A DNA stretch of 31,747 nucleotides from Silene noctiflora. Its lineage: Eukaryota > Streptophyta > Magnoliopsida > Caryophyllales > Caryophyllaceae. Positions 27,877 through 31,747 of this stretch are shown piece by piece. A model generated the notes under the pieces. It saw only the letters and a program-made list of their open reading frames with translations. It was not told the DNA's origin and searched no databases. A program made the translations under genes and the position numbers. The first letter of the stretch is position 1. Each line of letters begins with the position of its first letter. Where the stretch lies: NCBI GenBank assembly GCA_009801015.1, contig VHZZ01000017.1, positions 316,879 to 348,625 of the forward strand. The letters are read 5' to 3'.

Positions 27877-30745
27877 ATGGCTAACATAGAGCTAGAGGAA
27901 AGAAAACTTGAGGTTGACTCCATTTCCCGGGAACAACCTCCTCAAATCCTGTCTCCACGAAATACAGAAAAAGATTCTGTAAGTGTCAAAGTTGAAAACC
28001 CAGGTTCAGTTAGTGAAGAACTGAAGAACTGACTGAACATCCAGCCATCCAAAATAAACAAAGACTGATACCTAAGCCCCTTTATTATCTAATTTACTGC
28101 TTGCTTTTTGTATGTTTGGCACCAGTAGCATATGCTTTTATTACAGTTGTTACTGTTGCTACCCTGCCCCTGTTATTTGCCGCGTTTGTAGTTGCACGGT
28201 TGTTTCAAATCATTGTCAGAGCTGAAAATTATGAAAAACGCTTCCTAGTTGTGATTCTATTACGCTACTGGATATTTGTGGTTCTGATGTTGCTTTTGGT
28301 TGAAGTAGGACTATTTTTTCCAATTGCCAAGAACGTTCCAAGATTAAAACTTATAGTGATCATAGGGCTGCCAATAACTAAGTGGATTAAGATAATATTT
28401 ATATTAATTGGAATCTACCTTATCGGCCAATTTATTTGGGCCTTCATATTATATATACTTGCACATGTTATTGTCGTAGCTGAAGAGCTATACTTCTCTT
28501 GGAATCAATTTCTGAGATCACCAGCTGTCTCCTGGTTTTGTGGGCAAATGCTATGGTCAGTAGCGTCCCCATTTTTAAGCAGAGCAAAATATTTGGAATT
28601 TACACTCAGAAATGGATTATTGTATCACTACTTCTCCCTATAGGTTACAACATCATTACTTTGTTAGCTTATTTATTAGTGTGGTCTTTACAAAAAGTTT
28701 TGGAAGATCATCCTAGAATTAGTGAAAATCTCAAAGATGCATTGTCATGTTTTTGCTGTGCTGAGATGCAAAAGGGCGCCTTTAACAAAAAGTATGTGGT
28801 GTATGCTGTCAGTGGTACAAAGAGGAGTGTCAGCTTCATTCTAAACACGGTGATCCTCCTACTTACATGGGTGTTTTATTTTGGTAAACACCTAAATACA
28901 ACACCGGAGGACAAGAGAATTTTGGAATTTGGTACTTGTACTTTGGTTGATCAAATCTTGCATACTCTTGTATTGGGAGGCTCGTTTTGTGTATGACAGA
29001 TTACATTCTAAGGTTACGGTTATAGGGAAGCAGTTATACTTACTTATTATGCTCAGTTACACCCACTATAGGCATGTCATGTTTCCTGCGGATAGTTCAT
29101 TTAACGCTGATTGTGAATGGGCATGCTCTAAAACACCGCCTAAAAAGAAGGTACCTTGGGTCCTTTTGGAAGCTAGTAATGTTGGTACTTGTTCCAATAC
29201 TTTGGATAGGAGAACTGTGAAGGCGGACTTGATAAATCATATAGGTCCAAAGGCATCCACACATGAAATACAGAAGGCAGCTGAACTATTTTTGATTGCC
29301 CAATATGCGTTGTCGAACGAAGGTATTGTTGCTGACAATTTCAATCATTTACAAGACAATGACTCAGAAGAGAATAATGCGTAAGAAGCTTTATGTTACA
29401 GTTGTTTGGAAGATGATAATGCTTAAGAAACTTTCCTTTCATGATATCACTAGTAACATCTCTTTCTTTATTTTGTTTGGAGCAGTATAAATACATTGAT
29501 GAAGATCGTGCAAGTTGAAGGTGAAGCTTATTTTGATAATGATTGGAAAATGCTTCTTGAACTGCTTCCTGATGTAAAGACCAAGGAAGAGATAACATAC
29601 GAGAAACTTGAAAAGTTTATGGTACTGAAACCGTCTTAATTTTTTTTGCATCCTCTATATTAACTTTGCCTATTCAAAATCTGGGAACTGAAATAATAGG
29701 TCTCCCACATATTTTTTCTGTTTTCTGATTTTTACTCTGACACTAACCCGTTCATTTAAGTTGGGTAAAACCTTTTATTGGCGGCGTATATTGTTGCGAG
29801 TCGGGATTGCCGCCTTCACCACACCGTCACATTAGGCTGATATTGTCGCTTTGGGCCGATCCCTCACGGATTTGTCTTTGAGCTCCTTCTCAAAAGGCCC
29901 CATACTAATGGACTGGTGGGTATCTTATAAACTAGGCAAGAGAGTGCAGGACTTCTCTTATTTTAGCTGGTGTTATAGGTAGAATTAGTGGCACCAATTA
30001 AGGTTAAGAGAGTCAAATTAACGTCTATAAAATATAATTGATAATTGGCATTGTATATGATAATCAGGAAAGAGCCCGCAGCAGTTGCATGTTTCTTTCA
30101 AATACGTTTATTAGTGAAAATGAGGTGGTGAAATGCTTGAATCAAGTCATGAGTGGGATCATAATTGGTGTGATCTTTATAATGTGGCTACTTCTCACTG
30201 GGTTGGCTTCAACAAAGGTACTCGTCATCATAGCATCACCAGCGTTGGCGGCCACATTTATATTCGGAGACACGGCTAAGGGACTGTTTCAAGGCCTCAT
30301 CTTTGTATATGTTGTTCATCCCTTTGACGTTGGCGACCTATGCCTTATTGATGGAGAACTGGTTAGTCATGTTTATGTTACTTTTCTCATTATTTAAAAT
30401 TAGATTGAACCACTAACTCGTGGTTATTTGGATATCGTCATCTTGGGCGAGTTTGAGGGATATATTCGTCTTGAATGTAAATGGTCACATTCTATTAAAA
30501 ACAGGGTGATATTTAATCCGTGTTATTTCAAACCGTCTGAAACAAGACTTATACCCGTGGAATTAGTGAAGACAACTTCAATTATTCCAGTAGAAATGGT
30601 TAGGATTTTTTTATACTTTTGTAATTTGGTGTTATCTAAGTCAACTGTTGTCTTCATGACTTGCCCTAGCTATCCGGATACAAGTTCCCTTGACTGATGT
30701 GTCAGCTGAAAATGAGCTGTCAGAAGCAGTTCTTCATATAACATG
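27877..30745 (+). pseudogene. MscS-like (MSL10-class) mechanosensitive channel gene, copy B, exon 1 broken
   Basis: Plant MSL proteins open under membrane tension and pass ions. This copy shows a short acidic N-terminus, several hydrophobic helices in exon 1 (about 28080-28980), a cytosolic stretch, and the MscS core in the third exon with STKVLVIIASP, FIFGDTAKGLFQGLIF and HPFDVGDLCLIDG. Exon-like blocks: 27877-29380, 29486-29621, 30068-30361, 30404-30598, then one from about 30670. The first three junctions (GTAAGA/GAGCAG, GTACTG/AATCAG, GTTAGT/AAATTAG) keep the reading frame. Exon 1 has three breaks: a perfect 8-bp tandem duplication GAAGAACT x2 at 28015-28030, a shift near 28490, and a shift with probable small deletion near 28930-28950. 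The last block does not join in frame. A sequencing or assembly error cannot be excluded for single breaks. The sequence after the HPFDVGD motif is unlike canonical MSL10. Confidence 0.75.
29640..30067 (+). other. Intron 2 of MSL copy B with a GC-richer insert
   Basis: Between the donor at 29622 and acceptor ending 30067 lies a block at about 29780-29960 of different composition (GCGGCGTATATTG, GCCGCCTTCACCACACC, CAAAAGGCCCCATACTAATGG). It is probably a repeat fragment; the last motif recalls sequence found in plant LTRs, but the class cannot be settled by eye. No coding sequence. Confidence 0.4.
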
Positions 30746-30768
30746 GATCGCTAATCGCTATTATTAAA

Positions 30769-30926
30769 CATAAGGTCTTGCTTAAGACGACCACTATCCG
30801 TCTTAAACTTAAGACAGATAATGGCTTCTCGGGTATATTCATTTCCCACCCACTTGCATTTATGTGAGAGGCCATTATCCATTTTAAACTGAAACGGATA
30901 GTGGCCGTCTTAAATGACAATTTGTG
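30769..30926. mobile_element. Mutator-like MITE at the end of MSL copy B
   Basis: The arms around AAGACGACCACTATCCGTC and GACGG-type GATAGTGGCCGTCTTAAAT pair over about 60 bp, and AGATAATGGC pairs with GCCATTATCC. ATTATTAAA (30760-30768) and ATTATCGAA (30927-30935) are a decayed 9-bp duplication (7 of 9). The insertion follows directly on the last recognisable coding block of copy B. Confidence 0.75.
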
Positions 30927-31061
30927 ATTATCGAATCATTAATCTAAGTGTGTATGACGGACTGATGGTGTGAGGAAGCTAGTTGACTTTTACATATAAA
31001 TGTCAAGTCTTTTTTAACTCCAAAAAAAGTCTTTTCTTTACTCCAAAAACAATTTAGTCTT

Positions 31062-31246
31062 CAAAGCGTCTCCCTTGTGACGGGCCGGTATTTGTGACGG
31101 GTAATGCCACTCACAAAACGAATAAAGCAAAAGGTGGGGGCACCCTCCACTTGCTTTCCTCTCTCCTCTCATGGGTCTTTTGTCTCACAATTTGGTACCC
31201 GTCTTCTCAAAGTGACGGATACCTTCCGTCACAAATGAGAATTGCC
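31062..31246. mobile_element. Mutator-like MITE, TTTGTGACGG family, complete, 185 bp
   Basis: The inverted ends include CTTGTGACGGGCCGG/ATTTGTGACGGGTA on the left and TACCCGTC/CCGTCACAAATGAGAATTG on the right. ATTTAGTCTT flanks exactly on both sides (31052-31061 and 31247-31256), a perfect 9-10-bp duplication, so this is the youngest member seen here. Confidence 0.8.
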
Positions 31247-31256
31247 ATTTAGTCTT

Positions 31257-31747
31257 TCTCTATCAACATCAGCAACATTAGATCACCCTATGCCTCAACA
31301 CAAATTACGGAGTACGGAGTATTTCATTTAAGTTTTTGTCTTAAATTTTAAGACGGTAAAATACATTCCAAATCACATGACAAGATGCCTAAAAAATGTC
31401 AAAATGCTTGTCCCTATTAACACTATATGGTTATTATGGTATTTAGAACCGTTTTAAAATTTCAGACGAATACTGCCGCCTGCCATGTTTGCAATAATGA
31501 TATTGTATCCATAAAATAGTCTTTTGTTCATACAACCGAAAGTACTCCCTTTTGTACTAATTATTTGATTGCCTTTGGTTATCGTTAACAAAGAATGTTG
31601 TCTAACTAGTTTTCCAAGTCATGCCTTTTGTAAGTGAGCGCGAAAGTAGTACACTGATGTGAATTTTAAATTACCTCGCAAGTGTACGATGTCGTGTAGC
31701 ACTTTGAGGGTCGAATCACGGGGAGCGCAATGCACTACTAGTAGATT
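31257..31747. other. Right edge, no gene seen
   Basis: AT-rich spacer with GGAGTACGGAGT at about 31309 and a Stowaway-like left end (TACTCCCTTTTGTACTAATT) at about 31542. The last 80 bases (CCTCGCAAGTGTACGATG and GGGTCGAATCACGGGGAG) have a repeat-like look but run out of the window. Confidence 0.4.

Noticed and set aside
31667-31747. Possible start of a larger repeat at the right edge
   Set aside because: Only about 80 bases are visible and no terminus or domain can be defined.

Overview
The window is plant nuclear DNA. It carries genes with plant-type introns and plant-specific families, in an AT-rich background crowded with small non-autonomous transposons (Stowaway, Tourist, hAT and Mutator-like MITEs) and tRNA-derived SINEs. 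The style of the repeats, such as Stowaway ends reading CCGTCTCAATCATTTGTTTACC-like and TGACGGATA-type Mutator MITEs, suggests a eudicot, probably in Caryophyllales. That placement is inference, not a search result.

Three genes look intact. A PRELI/MSF1 mitochondrial lipid-transfer protein lies on + (CDS 5755-6318) behind a 2-kb leader intron. A convergent A20/AN1 stress-associated zinc-finger protein lies on - (CDS 7162-7680), also with a leader intron. A 12-exon ZIP metal transporter of the ZTP29 type lies on + (13822-18969, 276 aa), and every exon junction could be read. The three have unrelated jobs and are neighbours by chance, as is usual in plants.

The right third holds broken host genes. 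At 23094-23574 (-) is the N-terminal part of a WIP-type C2H2 zinc-finger regulator (NTT/WIP2-like), frame-broken and with no zinc fingers behind it. At 26369-27410 and 27877-30745 (+) are two tandem copies of an MscS-like mechanosensitive channel gene. The first is a truncated relic. The second keeps five exon-like blocks with consistent splice phases downstream, but its first exon is broken, once by a perfect 8-bp tandem duplication.

Repeats fill the rest. 1-3.4 kb holds hAT, Mutator-like and CTGAA-array elements, one nested. The PRELI leader intron holds a tandem duplication of which one copy has taken an hAT-type MITE. 9.2-9.6 kb is a rearranged Stowaway hit by a SINE. 11.3-13.3 kb is a MITE cluster. 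19.5-25 kb is mostly MITEs plus an array of short palindromes at 22.6-22.9 kb. 25.8-26.0 kb is a second SINE nested in a Stowaway. No rRNA or tRNA genes, CRISPR arrays or intact retroelements were seen.
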